DNA of 64,000 nt from Rhizobacter sp. GTDB taxonomy: Bacteria > Pseudomonadota > Gammaproteobacteria > Burkholderiales > Burkholderiaceae_C. A program made the position numbers and the translations under genes. A model generated the notes under the pieces. That model was not told the origin of the DNA and made no database searches. It saw nothing but the letters and a program-made list of their open reading frames with translations. Below, piece after piece: positions 34,209 to 44,100 of the stretch. The stretch's first letter is position 1. Every line of letters starts with the position of its first letter. The stretch is taken from positions 62,001 through 126,000 of the forward strand of contig JAMLIM010000001.1 of assembly GCA_023954175.1 (NCBI GenBank). The letters are read 5' to 3'.

Positions 34209-35660
34209 ATGCCGACCCGAACCCTGAAGTGGACCGCAATCCTGTTGCTGGCAGCGCTCCTGCTGGTGCTGGCGTGGAGCGCGTTCATGGCGCGACGCGG
34301 GCCGCCGCTCGAGCTGTGGCACACCTTCGAGCCGCACGAGCTGTCCGCGGCACAGATCGACAAGGCGGACTGGGCGCAATACCTGGCGGCCGAGGCCAAG
34401 GCCTTCGACGAGGTGCGCAGCGAAGTCACCGACAAGCTGCCGCCCGAGGCCCGCGTCAACTCCAACCGCTACTTCGCCGACAGCCCGATCTACCCGGGCC
34501 GCTTCGCGCAGGACTGGAACCGCTCCTATGTGCTGATGCCCGCCGGCACGCCGGTCGGCGCGGTGGTGCTCCTGCACGGCCTGACCGACTCCCCCTACAG
34601 CCTGCGACACATCGCACGGCGCTATGTGGAAGACGGCTTCGTCGCGGTGGCGGCCCGCATGCCCGGCCACGGCACGGTGCCTGCCGGCCTGGCCGCGGTC
34701 GAATGGGAGCAGTGGACGGCGGCCACGCGCCTGGCGGTGCGCCACGCACGCCAGCTCGCCGGGCCGGACGCGCCCCTGCACCTGGTCGGCTTTTCCAACG
34801 GCGGCGCGCTGGCGATGAAGTACGCGCTCGAGGCGCTCGACGACAAGGCGCTCGCGCGGCCCGCGCGCATCGTGCTGTTCTCGCCGATGATCGGCATCAC
34901 CAGCATGGCACGCTTCGCCGGTGTGCTCGGCTGGCCGGCGTACTTCCCGGCCTTCGCGAGCGCGGCCTGGCTCGGCATCGTGCCCGAGTTCAACCCCTTC
35001 AAGTTCAACTCCTTCCCGGTGAACGGCGCACGCCAGTCGTCGCTCGTGGCGCGCCAGCTGCAGGCGCAGATCGCGAGCCATGCGGACGATGGCAGGCTCG
35101 CCGAGCTGGCACCTGTCCTGACCTTCCAGTCGGTGGTCGACTTCACCGTCAGCACGCGCGCGATCGTCGATGCGCTCTATGCCCGGTTGCCGGCCAACGG
35201 CAGCGAGCTGGTGCTCTTCGACCTGAACCGCCACGCCATGTTCGGGCCGCTTCTGCGCCGCAGCACCGACACCGTGCTGGCCCGGCTGCTGCCCGAGCCG
35301 CCGCGCAGCTTTCGCACGACCGTGATCACCAACGAGAGCCCGCGCAGCCCCGAGGTGGTCGAGCGCGTGACCGAGGCGGGCGCCACCACCGAGCAGGTGC
35401 GCGCCCTCGGGCTGAGCTACCCGCGCGATGTGTTCTCGCTGTCGCACCTGGCACTGCCTTTCCCGCTCAGCGATTCGCTCTACGGCATGCAGCCGGAATC
35501 GGACGAGGACTTCGGCGTGCACCTGGGCGCGATGGCCACGCGCGGCGAACGCGGCACGCTGATCATCACGCTGGATTCGCTCGCGCGCATGTCGTCGAAC
35601 CCGTTCTTCCCCTACCTGATGGAACGGGTCGAAGAAGGCATCGGCGGCAGCGCGAAGTGA
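34209..35660 (+). CDS. Membrane-anchored alpha/beta hydrolase
   Basis: A 483-residue protein with one N-terminal transmembrane helix (about residues 8-27), then a lipase-like hydrolase: VVLLHGLTDSPYSLRHIARR (oxyanion), RMPGHGTVPAGL, the nucleophile elbow LVGFSNGGALAMKYAL, and TFQSVVDFTVSTRAIVDALY before a late LFDLNRHAMFG. The catalytic Asp and His are probably in the last two segments. The fold is that of monoacylglycerol-lipase-like enzymes with long inserts. GTG 34206 is an alternative start. The next gene starts 1 bp after its stop. Confidence 0.82.
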   Translation: MPTRTLKWTAILLLAALLLVLAWSAFMARRGPPLELWHTFEPHELSAAQIDKADWAQYLAAEAKAFDEVRSEVTDKLPPEARVNSNRYFADSPIYPGRFAQDWNRSYVLMPAGTPVGAVVLLHGLTDSPYSLRHIARRYVEDGFVAVAARMPGHGTVPAGLAAVEWEQWTAATRLAVRHARQLAGPDAPLHLVGFSNGGALAMKYALEALDDKALARPARIVLFSPMIGITSMARFAGVLGWPAYFPAFASAAWLGIVPEFNPFKFNSFPVNGARQSSLVARQLQAQIASHADDGRLAELAPVLTFQSVVDFTVSTRAIVDALYARLPANGSELVLFDLNRHAMFGPLLRRSTDTVLARLLPEPPRSFRTTVITNESPRSPEVVERVTEAGATTEQVRALGLSYPRDVFSLSHLALPFPLSDSLYGMQPESDEDFGVHLGAMATRGERGTLIITLDSLARMSSNPFFPYLMERVEEGIGGSAK

Positions 35661-35661
35661 A

Positions 35662-36450
35662 GTGAAGAAGCAGACCTGGTTCCTGCTCGCGTTCACGCTG
35701 GCGATGGTGGCCGCGGCGATGCTTGCGCCCGCGGTGCCGCAGCCGCCCGACTATCACCAGTTCGCCGACCAGCGTCATGCGCTCGGCATCGATCACTTCT
35801 TCGATGTCGTGTCGAACGCGGCTTTTCTGCTGGCGGGCATCTCCGGCCTGGTCATCGTGCTGGGCGGACGCACGCAGTTCGAGCACGCCAGCGAGCGCTG
35901 GCCCTGGGTCGTCTTCTTCGTGGGCATGGTGCTGACTGCAGCCGGGTCGACCTACTACCACCTCGACCCGAACAACGAGACGCTGTTCTGGGACCGCCTG
36001 CCGATGACGATTGCCTTCATGGGGCTGGTGTCGGCGCAGATCGTCGACCGCATCGACGTGCGCGCGGGCCTGCTGCTGCTGGCGCCGATGCTTGCCGTCG
36101 GCATCGCCTCCGTGATGTACTGGATCGCGACCGAACGGCTGGGCGCGGGCAACGTCCTGCCCTATGCGCTGCTGCAGGCCTATGCCGTCTTCGTGCTCCT
36201 GATGATGGCGGTGCTCAAACCCTCGCGCTACACGCGCGCAAGCGATCTGTATTTCATCTTCGGCTGGTACGTGCTGGCCAAGATCCTGGAAAGCTTCGAC
36301 GCCCAGGTGCTCGCCTACAACCACATCGTCAGCGGCCACACGCTCAAGCACCTTGCCGCGGCGGCGGCCAGCCTGGTCGTCTGCTACACGCTCGTTCGTC
36401 GCAGATTGATCGTGGCAACAGCCGGCCCCATCTCCCGCGCAGCGCCATAG
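35662..36450 (+). CDS. Ceramidase-like (CREST superfamily) membrane protein
   Basis: A 262-residue protein with seven hydrophobic segments and the metal-site pattern of alkaline-ceramidase-like membrane hydrolases: GIDHFFDVVSNAAFLLAGIS, GSTYYHLDPNNETLFWDRLP and GHTLKHLAAAA. The conserved Ser/His/Asp set supports a zinc-dependent membrane hydrolase. The substrate is unknown. GTG 35662 is 1 bp after the lipase-like gene's stop, so the two are coupled and may act on the same lipid. Confidence 0.8.
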   Translation: MKKQTWFLLAFTLAMVAAAMLAPAVPQPPDYHQFADQRHALGIDHFFDVVSNAAFLLAGISGLVIVLGGRTQFEHASERWPWVVFFVGMVLTAAGSTYYHLDPNNETLFWDRLPMTIAFMGLVSAQIVDRIDVRAGLLLLAPMLAVGIASVMYWIATERLGAGNVLPYALLQAYAVFVLLMMAVLKPSRYTRASDLYFIFGWYVLAKILESFDAQVLAYNHIVSGHTLKHLAAAAASLVVCYTLVRRRLIVATAGPISRAAP

Positions 36451-36701
36451 GGCCCGTTGCGGTGCGGCGGCTGTCTGCCGCACAGGCAATCCACCTCGCG
36501 TTGACGCATCTCGTTACAGCGACGCTTTCTAGGGATGGACGCGGTCGCCTCACGGCCGGGACACTCGTTCGCCAGGGCATGGCTTGAACGCGCCGACCCG
36601 GGCCCTGCCAAGGGACCGGCCCGGTGCACGAACCCGCACCGACCGCGAACGACCGGCCGGAGCGGCGACCGCAGCCGGCGGATCAAATCGAAAGGCGACC
36701 T

Positions 36702-39700
36702 ATGGCTCGAACCAAGCTGCGCGGGAAGTCGGCACCAGCCCCGGCGCAAGACGTGGGCGCGGAGCGGGCAGCCAGCGTCGCGCGCGAACGCGCGCTGCGC
36801 CTGTCGACCCGCCGCAGACTCACGCCGTCGGTCTTCCTGAGGGAACTCGCGTCGCGGCCGGAGCTGGTCGACGCGATCCAGCTCGGCGAGATGATCAAGC
36901 CCGAGGCCTTGCGCCGGCGCGGCCAGTGGGTGGTGCGCTCGCAGGATCTGCTGTCGTTCCACCTCGAACTGACCAATCTGCGCACGCAACCGGCGCCCGA
37001 CGAAACGGGTGATGCCGACGATGGCGGCGGCCCAGCGGTGCTGGCGGTCAAGGGGCGCGGCGCCGCCTACATCGCGCTGCATTTCGCGCCGCAGGCGATT
37101 GCCGAGCGCGTGTTCTTCGGCGTCTCGCGCAGGATTGGCGAGCAGGACGGCCATGTCGATGTGCAGCAGGGGGCGCCCACGCCGCCGCCCCCCATGCCCT
37201 CACCGTCCGCGCCGCCCCTGCTGCTGGAGCCGCTCGCCCCGCCGCCGATCGGCAGCCGCGCGGCCTACCCGAGCCGGCTTGTGTTCCGCTGGGACGAGAC
37301 GCTGCTGCGCGCGGCCGATTGCTGGCCGGTGCCCTACACGCTCGCGGGCATCCTCGAGGCCTGCCGTGCGCTGAAGCTCAACGTCAGCGCCAACGCGCGC
37401 TACCAGTTGCCGCTGCGCGTGACGAAGCTGCCGCCCTATCGCAAGGCGCGCGCCGCGATCGTGCGCAACGCCTACAAGGCGCTCGGCGTGCCCGAGAAGG
37501 CGGCGCTGCTCGCGAGTGCGCAGCGCAACGAGCGGCTCGCGTCGCGCCTCGGCTCGCAGGCGAGCGTGGTGCTGCTGCGCCGTGGCGACCTGCCCTACCC
37601 GCTGCCCACGTTCGAGCCCGAGCGCGTCGTCGTCGCCTCGCGCGACGCGAAGGCCATTCCCGCGGTCAAGGCCGCCGTGCCGACCCTGCCGACGAGCTAC
37701 GCGGCGCTCGCGCTCGGCACCTCGCTCGCGGCGATCACCGCGGTCGATCCGAAGGGCTACCGCTTCGTCTCGGTACCGCGGCCGAAGAAGCCGATGAGCA
37801 ATGAAACCTCGGTCGAGCTGCCGTTTCGCCTCGTGCTGTCGCCGCACGGCGAATCGCATTTCGCGCACGCCGAGCGGCCCGCGCATTCGCCGGCGACCGG
37901 CCACACCGCACTCTGGCACACGCGGCTCGCCGAGAAAGGCGAGGCCGCGAGCGGCATCCACCAGGAGCTCGACGAGCCGATCCGCGCCGTCTGGGCGCGC
38001 GGCGGCCCGGAGTCGGACCCGACGATCTTCACCGACCACTGGGATGCGGTACCGAAATTGCTCGGCCCCGACACCAAGCCGTTCAAGCTCTTCAGGCAGA
38101 CGCTCGACGATCGCGACCGCTACAACCTCGTGCACCTGTCGGGCAACTTCGCGCTGCACGGCGGCCGCCACGAAGCCGTCAACTGCCAGCGGCTGATGCT
38201 CTCGAGCCTCGGCGGCTGGCTCGACGCCCGCGGCGACTGGAAGGTGCCCAACGGCCTGTCGGTCGAGCAGTGGGTGCACCACGCGGCACAGGCGCGCGAC
38301 CACTATGTGCGCGTGATCTACAAGGGCTATTGCCTGCCCTTCGGCCACCGCGTCTCGCTCGTCAAGATCAGCGAGCGCTTCTTCCTGAAGGACCAGCCCG
38401 GCAATGCGGCCTACGTGCTGCAACGCATGTTCTTCATCGTGCGCGAGCCGGTGCGCGAGTTTCCCGAAACGAAGCTCTTCAGGATGGTCGGCGGCAAACC
38501 GCACTACTACCACCGCGCGTTCCCGTTCCCGGTCGTGCGCCTGATCACCGAGGTCACGCCCGACATCGCCGACCCGATCGACACCCAGATCGGCACCAAT
38601 GGGCAGGCGCTGTTCTGGCCCTCGATCCCGAAGTCGGGCGGCGGATCGACGCCGTTCCGCTTCCAGTACGTCGCCACCGATCTCGACGGCAACGCGGTGC
38701 ACTTCGACCTGCCGGCGATCTTCATCGACAACGCGCTCGCGAACCCCGCCGTCGGCGACGGCCTGGCAAGCTTCCAGCTCGCGCAGCAAAGCTGGTTCGC
38801 ACGGCCCGCGGATTGGCGCAGCGCGGAACTGCAGCGCCAGAAGGTCGCACTCGCACCATCGGCCAAGCCGGGCGACACCGCCAACGAGATCGAAGCCATC
38901 GAGTTCGGTGCCGAGACCGAGGGCCTGCTCGGCAAGATCAAGAGCCCGCTGATGCGGCCGAGCGTCGCCAAGGCCACCGTGCGCCTGCCGACGATCGGCG
39001 CGCTCACCGGCGGTGCCGGCAACAACGTGCTGCGCTTCGAGGACGGCTACCTCGCGCTCGAGACCGGCTTCGGCGCGGGCGAGGTCTACGCCAAGCTCGA
39101 CGCCGGCGGACAGGCACTCGACTTCACGAGCTGCGGCAACAAGTCCGGCGGCTTCGTGCAGCCCAACCTCGCGCCGACCGGCCTGTCGCGCAAGAAGGGC
39201 CCGGTGTCGGGCGACCTCGCGCAGGTCGCCTCCGGCCAGTTCAAGCCGACCGATTTCTTCAGCAACCTGTCGCCGCTGCTGTTCGGCTGCATTCCGCTGG
39301 GCGAACTGATCAAGGAGATCGCCGGCGCTGCGGGCTTCGGCGAGATGCCGAGCTTCGTCACCGAAGCCTTGCAGGAGGGCGAAGCGCTTTTTGCCAACCT
39401 CGGCCAGCTCGACAAGGTCGACGACGTCATCGTCGGGCTCGTGCGCAATGCGGCGAAGGCGGCGATCGAGCAGGCGATCGGGGCGGCCTTCGCGACCGTC
39501 AAGCAGCAGCTGTCCGTGCTCGACACCAACACCGCCGCGTTGCAGGCGCAGGCGCAGGCGGTCGTCAGCGCGGCGGGCGGCGTTGCCACCGCGTTCAGTT
39601 CGGCGAGCGAGTCGCTGCTGTCGAACCCGGCGCAGGTGCAGGCCGCGCTGCTGCCGGTCATCAGCGCGCTGCAGGCCTTTGCAGCCGCGCTGACGAGCCG

Positions 39701-41156
39701 CGACAACGCGCTCGCAATCCCGGGTGCAGACGGCTTGTCCGCGTCGACGATCCAGGTCGTGCGCCAGCAGATCGCGCTCGCGCAGCAGCGCATTGCGCAG
39801 GTGCAGCAGACGCTCGCGGATTTCGCGAAGGTACCGGCGGCCGTGACGGCGGCGAACGACGTGTTCCAGAAGCTCACGCCGATCCTCGTGACGCCCGAGC
39901 AGCTCAAGACGCTGATCGAGAACGGCCAGCTCGGCCCGCTGCTGACCGCGCTCAACGCTTCGCTCGCGGCCTTCGGTGCGGCGCTGGCGCCGGTCAAGCT
40001 GATCGAGGGCACCGTCAAGCAGACGCTGCTCGGCGTCATCTCGACGCTGGCCGACGTGCTCGCTACGGTCGACAAGCTGCTGCCGATCATCGAGTCGCTG
40101 GTGGGCGACGAGATCGTCGTGCGCTTTGCGTTCACGCCGACCCTGACGCCGTGGCCGCCGGCGACCGGGCACCCGCTCTCGGCGCTCGGCAACCTGTTCA
40201 AGCCGAACGACCCGAAGGGTTTCGTCGTCGCGGTCGAGGCCAAGGTCAAGAAGAGCGGCGGCGCGCCCACCGTCACCGTGCGCTGCGCGCTGACGCACTT
40301 CGACCTCAACCTGCTCGGCGATGGCGACGCCGGCTTCATCAAGCTCGAGTTCGAGAAGATCGAGTTCACCGCCGACGCGTCGATGAAGACGAACGTCGAC
40401 GTCGGCTTCTCGGGCATCCACTTCATCGGCGTGCTCTCGTTCGTCGAGGCGCTGCGCGACCTGATCCCGCTCGACGGCTTCTCGGATCCGCCTGCGCTCA
40501 CGGTCGACGAGCACGGCATCGACGCCAGCTTCTCGGTCGCGCTGCCGAACCTCGCGGTCGGCGTCATGAGCCTGACGAACCTCAGCCTCGGCGCCGGCTT
40601 CACCGTGCCCTTCATCGGCCAGCCGCTGTCGGTGCGCTTCAACTTCTGCGAGCGCGAGGCGCCGTTCAACCTGACGGTGTCGCTGTTCGGCGGCGGCGGT
40701 TTCTTCGGCATCGCGATCGACCCGCACGGCGTGCAGAAGCTCGAGGCCTCGTTCGAGTTCGGCGCCGCGATCGCGATCGACTTCGGCGTCGCGAGCGGCG
40801 GCGTGCACGTGATGGCCGGCATCTATTTCAAGATGGAGCCGGACAAGGCGTCGCTCACCGGTTACTTCCGGCTCGGCGGCCATGTGGACGTGCTCGGCTT
40901 GATCTCGGCGTCGATCGAGCTCTACATGGACCTCACCTACATCTTCGAGGAGGGCAAGTGCATCGGCCACGCCAGCCTGTCGATCGAGGTGAGCGTGCTG
41001 ATGTTCTCGGCGACGGTGACGATCAAGTGCGAGCGCAAGTTCGCCGGCTCGAGCGGCGACCCGTCGTTCGCCGCGCTGATGGGCCCGGCCACCGACGCGC
41101 CGATCACCGCCGACACGCGCTATGCGTGGCGCGAGTACTGCGAGGCCTTCGCCTGA
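36702..41156 (+). CDS. Giant protein of unknown family (1484 aa)
   Basis: No known domain was recognised. There is no signal peptide. Residues about 158-185 are a Pro-rich linker. Residues about 390-870 form a mixed block with distinctive conserved-looking stretches (GYCLPFGHRVSLVKISERFF, FFIVREPVREFPETKLFRMV). Residues about 894-1137 are Ala/Gln-rich helices likely to form coiled coils (IALAQQRIAQVQQTLADF). Residues about 1140-1447 are a long run of alternating beta strands rich in Gly and Phe (LFGGGGFFGIAIDPHGVQKL). The ATG at 36702 has AAAGG upstream. It pairs with the next gene 30 bp downstream. Codon use matches the neighbours. Confidence 0.8.
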   Translation: MARTKLRGKSAPAPAQDVGAERAASVARERALRLSTRRRLTPSVFLRELASRPELVDAIQLGEMIKPEALRRRGQWVVRSQDLLSFHLELTNLRTQPAPDETGDADDGGGPAVLAVKGRGAAYIALHFAPQAIAERVFFGVSRRIGEQDGHVDVQQGAPTPPPPMPSPSAPPLLLEPLAPPPIGSRAAYPSRLVFRWDETLLRAADCWPVPYTLAGILEACRALKLNVSANARYQLPLRVTKLPPYRKARAAIVRNAYKALGVPEKAALLASAQRNERLASRLGSQASVVLLRRGDLPYPLPTFEPERVVVASRDAKAIPAVKAAVPTLPTSYAALALGTSLAAITAVDPKGYRFVSVPRPKKPMSNETSVELPFRLVLSPHGESHFAHAERPAHSPATGHTALWHTRLAEKGEAASGIHQELDEPIRAVWARGGPESDPTIFTDHWDAVPKLLGPDTKPFKLFRQTLDDRDRYNLVHLSGNFALHGGRHEAVNCQRLMLSSLGGWLDARGDWKVPNGLSVEQWVHHAAQARDHYVRVIYKGYCLPFGHRVSLVKISERFFLKDQPGNAAYVLQRMFFIVREPVREFPETKLFRMVGGKPHYYHRAFPFPVVRLITEVTPDIADPIDTQIGTNGQALFWPSIPKSGGGSTPFRFQYVATDLDGNAVHFDLPAIFIDNALANPAVGDGLASFQLAQQSWFARPADWRSAELQRQKVALAPSAKPGDTANEIEAIEFGAETEGLLGKIKSPLMRPSVAKATVRLPTIGALTGGAGNNVLRFEDGYLALETGFGAGEVYAKLDAGGQALDFTSCGNKSGGFVQPNLAPTGLSRKKGPVSGDLAQVASGQFKPTDFFSNLSPLLFGCIPLGELIKEIAGAAGFGEMPSFVTEALQEGEALFANLGQLDKVDDVIVGLVRNAAKAAIEQAIGAAFATVKQQLSVLDTNTAALQAQAQAVVSAAGGVATAFSSASESLLSNPAQVQAALLPVISALQAFAAALTSRDNALAIPGADGLSASTIQVVRQQIALAQQRIAQVQQTLADFAKVPAAVTAANDVFQKLTPILVTPEQLKTLIENGQLGPLLTALNASLAAFGAALAPVKLIEGTVKQTLLGVISTLADVLATVDKLLPIIESLVGDEIVVRFAFTPTLTPWPPATGHPLSALGNLFKPNDPKGFVVAVEAKVKKSGGAPTVTVRCALTHFDLNLLGDGDAGFIKLEFEKIEFTADASMKTNVDVGFSGIHFIGVLSFVEALRDLIPLDGFSDPPALTVDEHGIDASFSVALPNLAVGVMSLTNLSLGAGFTVPFIGQPLSVRFNFCEREAPFNLTVSLFGGGGFFGIAIDPHGVQKLEASFEFGAAIAIDFGVASGGVHVMAGIYFKMEPDKASLTGYFRLGGHVDVLGLISASIELYMDLTYIFEEGKCIGHASLSIEVSVLMFSATVTIKCERKFAGSSGDPSFAALMGPATDAPITADTRYAWREYCEAFA

Positions 41157-41186
41157 GCGGCCGCGAACGAACCACAGGAATCAGCC

Positions 41187-44100
41187 ATGGCCACGCAGAA
41201 AATCATCTGGACCGTGCTCCCCAAGGGCTTCACGCGCGACGGCGAACCCGTCGTCTCGCTCGTGCCGTCGTTTCGCCTGACGCCGCAGAGTGCCAGCGAA
41301 CAGGTGCTCGAGGCGTTCCCCGATCTGCTCGACTGGCCCGGGCAGTTGCGCCGCACGCGGTTCGCGCTGCGCGTCGGCGCCCAGAGCTTCGATCTGCGGC
41401 CGGTCAGCGAGCCGGACCCGGACACCTGGCAACGCGCGTTTGCGAAGGACCTGCCGGTGGCCGGCTACGTGTTCAACGACCTGTCGGTCCACAACCTGCG
41501 CTCGTACCCGGTGCGCAGCGTCGTCAGCTTCCTGCACACGCACTATGGCGAGCTCGCCGAGAACGAAGGCCTGCAGCGCCCGCCGCTGTTCGGCACCGGC
41601 ACGCGCCTGCAGCGCATGCTCGGCGAGATGGGCATCCGCCCCGGCCGCCAGCGCATCGGCATCGGCCGCTGGTTCAGCGACGGGCGGACGAAGGAAGGCG
41701 GCAAGACCTACATCGAATCGAGCCTCGACGCGGACTACTTCAGCGAGCAGGGCTTCGCGCCGCCGACCGTCGTCGGCATCGACGGCAAGCCGCAGGACAA
41801 CTCGACAAGCTACATCAGCGACCGCAAGCTCAGACGCGCACTGCCGGCGGCCCTGTCGGGCGCCGCGGCGGCGCACTTCTCCGGCGAGCCGGAGTACGCG
41901 CTCTATCAGGCGAACCGCTTCTACCAGCGGCCCGAGAACGAGCGCGCCTACGAGCGGCTGCCGGTCGCCGGTGCCGCGAGTGCGCTGCTCAAGGCGCCCG
42001 AGTTCGACTTTCACCGCCTCGCCGCCAGCTTCAACGACGCACCGGCCGTCATGCGCCGGCTCGGTCTGGTGATCGACGCCGTCGTCATCGGCGGGCGGGC
42101 GCTCGTCGAGCAGGCGCAGGCGCTGCCGCTGCATGCGCTCCAAGGCACGATGCGCTTGAAGGTCGAACATGCGCGTCCGCTGCGCACACCTACCGACGAG
42201 AGCACGCCCGCCACCGCCTTCGTCCTCACGCGCGAACGCTTCAGCTGCGACACGCGCACGCCGCGCCACCGTGCCGGGCTGCTCCGGCTGTCGGGTGCGC
42301 GACCGATAGGCAACCAGCAGAGCGAGTTCAAGGCGCACGACCGTGGCTTCGCGCTGACTACGGTCGACCCGGACGGCGCGGCGCTGAAGACGATCGGCTT
42401 CGCGCTGACGATGGAGGACCACCTGACCAAGGTCTCGAGCCCGTTCGATGCCGACACGCTGTCGAAGGCCGGCGAACTCACCTATACGACGAGCCGCGGC
42501 GAGACCGTCGCCGCACTGCGCTCGGGCGGGATCACGATCGTCGAGCACGGCCGCGCGAACAACGTCGCCGACGACCTGATCGCGTCGCGCCTGAAGAACG
42601 ATGCGGTCGATCAGCAGCAGGGCAACAAGATCGTCTTCTACGCCGAGGACGTGCTGCGCGGCTACCGCATCGACGTCTTCACCGAGCAGACCGGGCAGTG
42701 GCAGTCGCTGTGCGAGCGCATCGCCGAATACGGCTGGGTGTCCGGCGACGGCCCGGCGCTGCCAGAGGCGAAGGACGAGGGCTACCTCTCGGGCGCGTCG
42801 ACGACGACCAAGCCACCCGAAGAGCTGCCGCCGAACGCGACGCAGGACCACTACCTGCACGAAGCGCTCGCCAAGTGGACCGGCTGGAGCCTCGTCGTGC
42901 CGCGCCCCGGCCGGCGCATCCGGCCTTTCCCCGACAGCAGCACGCCGAGCGTCGAGCGCGCCAAGCTCGGGCTGATCCAGGAAGAGCGCGTCGACGAACA
43001 AAGCGCCAGCGACACGCACGCGGGCGGCACGCCGATCACGCGCTCGGTGCACGTCCGGCCCGGCCGCCTGCCGCGGCTGCGCTACAGCATGGCGTATCGC
43101 TTCCGCGCGCGGCTCGTCGATCTGGCCGGCAACAGCCTGGCGCCGGACGACGCGTCGCTGGGCAAGCTCGAAGAAGCGAGCGAGCCGATCGCCTACCTGC
43201 GCTACGAGCCGATCGATGCGCCGGCACTGTCGCTGCGCGCGCGCGTCTCGGAAGGCGAGTCGCTCGAACGCATGGTGATCCGCAGCAACGTCGCGCAGAC
43301 GTGCGACGCCTACCTGGCGCAGGAGCCCTACGCGAGCAACGCACCGACGACGAGCGGCTTCGCCTACGCCAGCGTCAGCGAACGCCACTTCGTGCCGCCG
43401 AAGACGAGCCAGCTGATGGCCGAACAGCACGGTGTGTTCGAAACCGCCTTCGGACCCGCGGCGACGAGCGACGACATCGCCAAGGCCTACGAACTGATCG
43501 CTTCGCGCGAGGCCGGCACGCTCTACGACGGCGGCGCGAGTGTGCACATCGTCACCCCGCCGAAGCCGGGCGAAGCGCCGCCCTCGCCCGAGCGCGCGCT
43601 GACCGAAAAGCCGCCCGAGGGCTTCCGGCTGCTGCCGGGCGAGTACCTGATCCACACCGAGGCGAACCTCGCCACGCCGTACCTGCCGGACCCGCTCGCC
43701 GCCGCCGTCGCGCTGCGCGGCGTGCCGGGCATCTACGACAACGCGGTGATCGACGCCGACGACAAGGTGTTCGCGATTCGTGTGCCGAACACCGAGGAGG
43801 TGGTCGTCATCGTGCCGCACGCCGGCGACTGGCCGAAGCGGCAGGGATTCCGGCTCGCGGTCGTCGAGCATCCCGACGAGGCCGGCTTCGACGGCTGCAC
43901 ACCCGGCGCCATGCTGCCCGACCGGCCGCCGACATGGAAAGGCGGCGCGGACCGCGTGCTGACCGTCTACCTGCGCAAGGGCGAGATCGCGAACCTGCGC
44001 TACGCGAGCGCGCTCGACTGGCACTACGCGACCCACCTTGCGCTGCCGTTCCTCGCCACGACGCCGCTCAAGGTCGCGATCCAGGCCGTGCTCGGCGTGC

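Noticed and set aside
37200..40970. Leftward open frame of 1256 codons opposite the 1484-residue gene
   Set aside because: Arg/Glu/Asp/His-rich composition without domains, and no ribosome-binding site. It is the usual antisense mirror of GC-rich coding DNA; the rightward frame has a real start and protein-like strands and helices.
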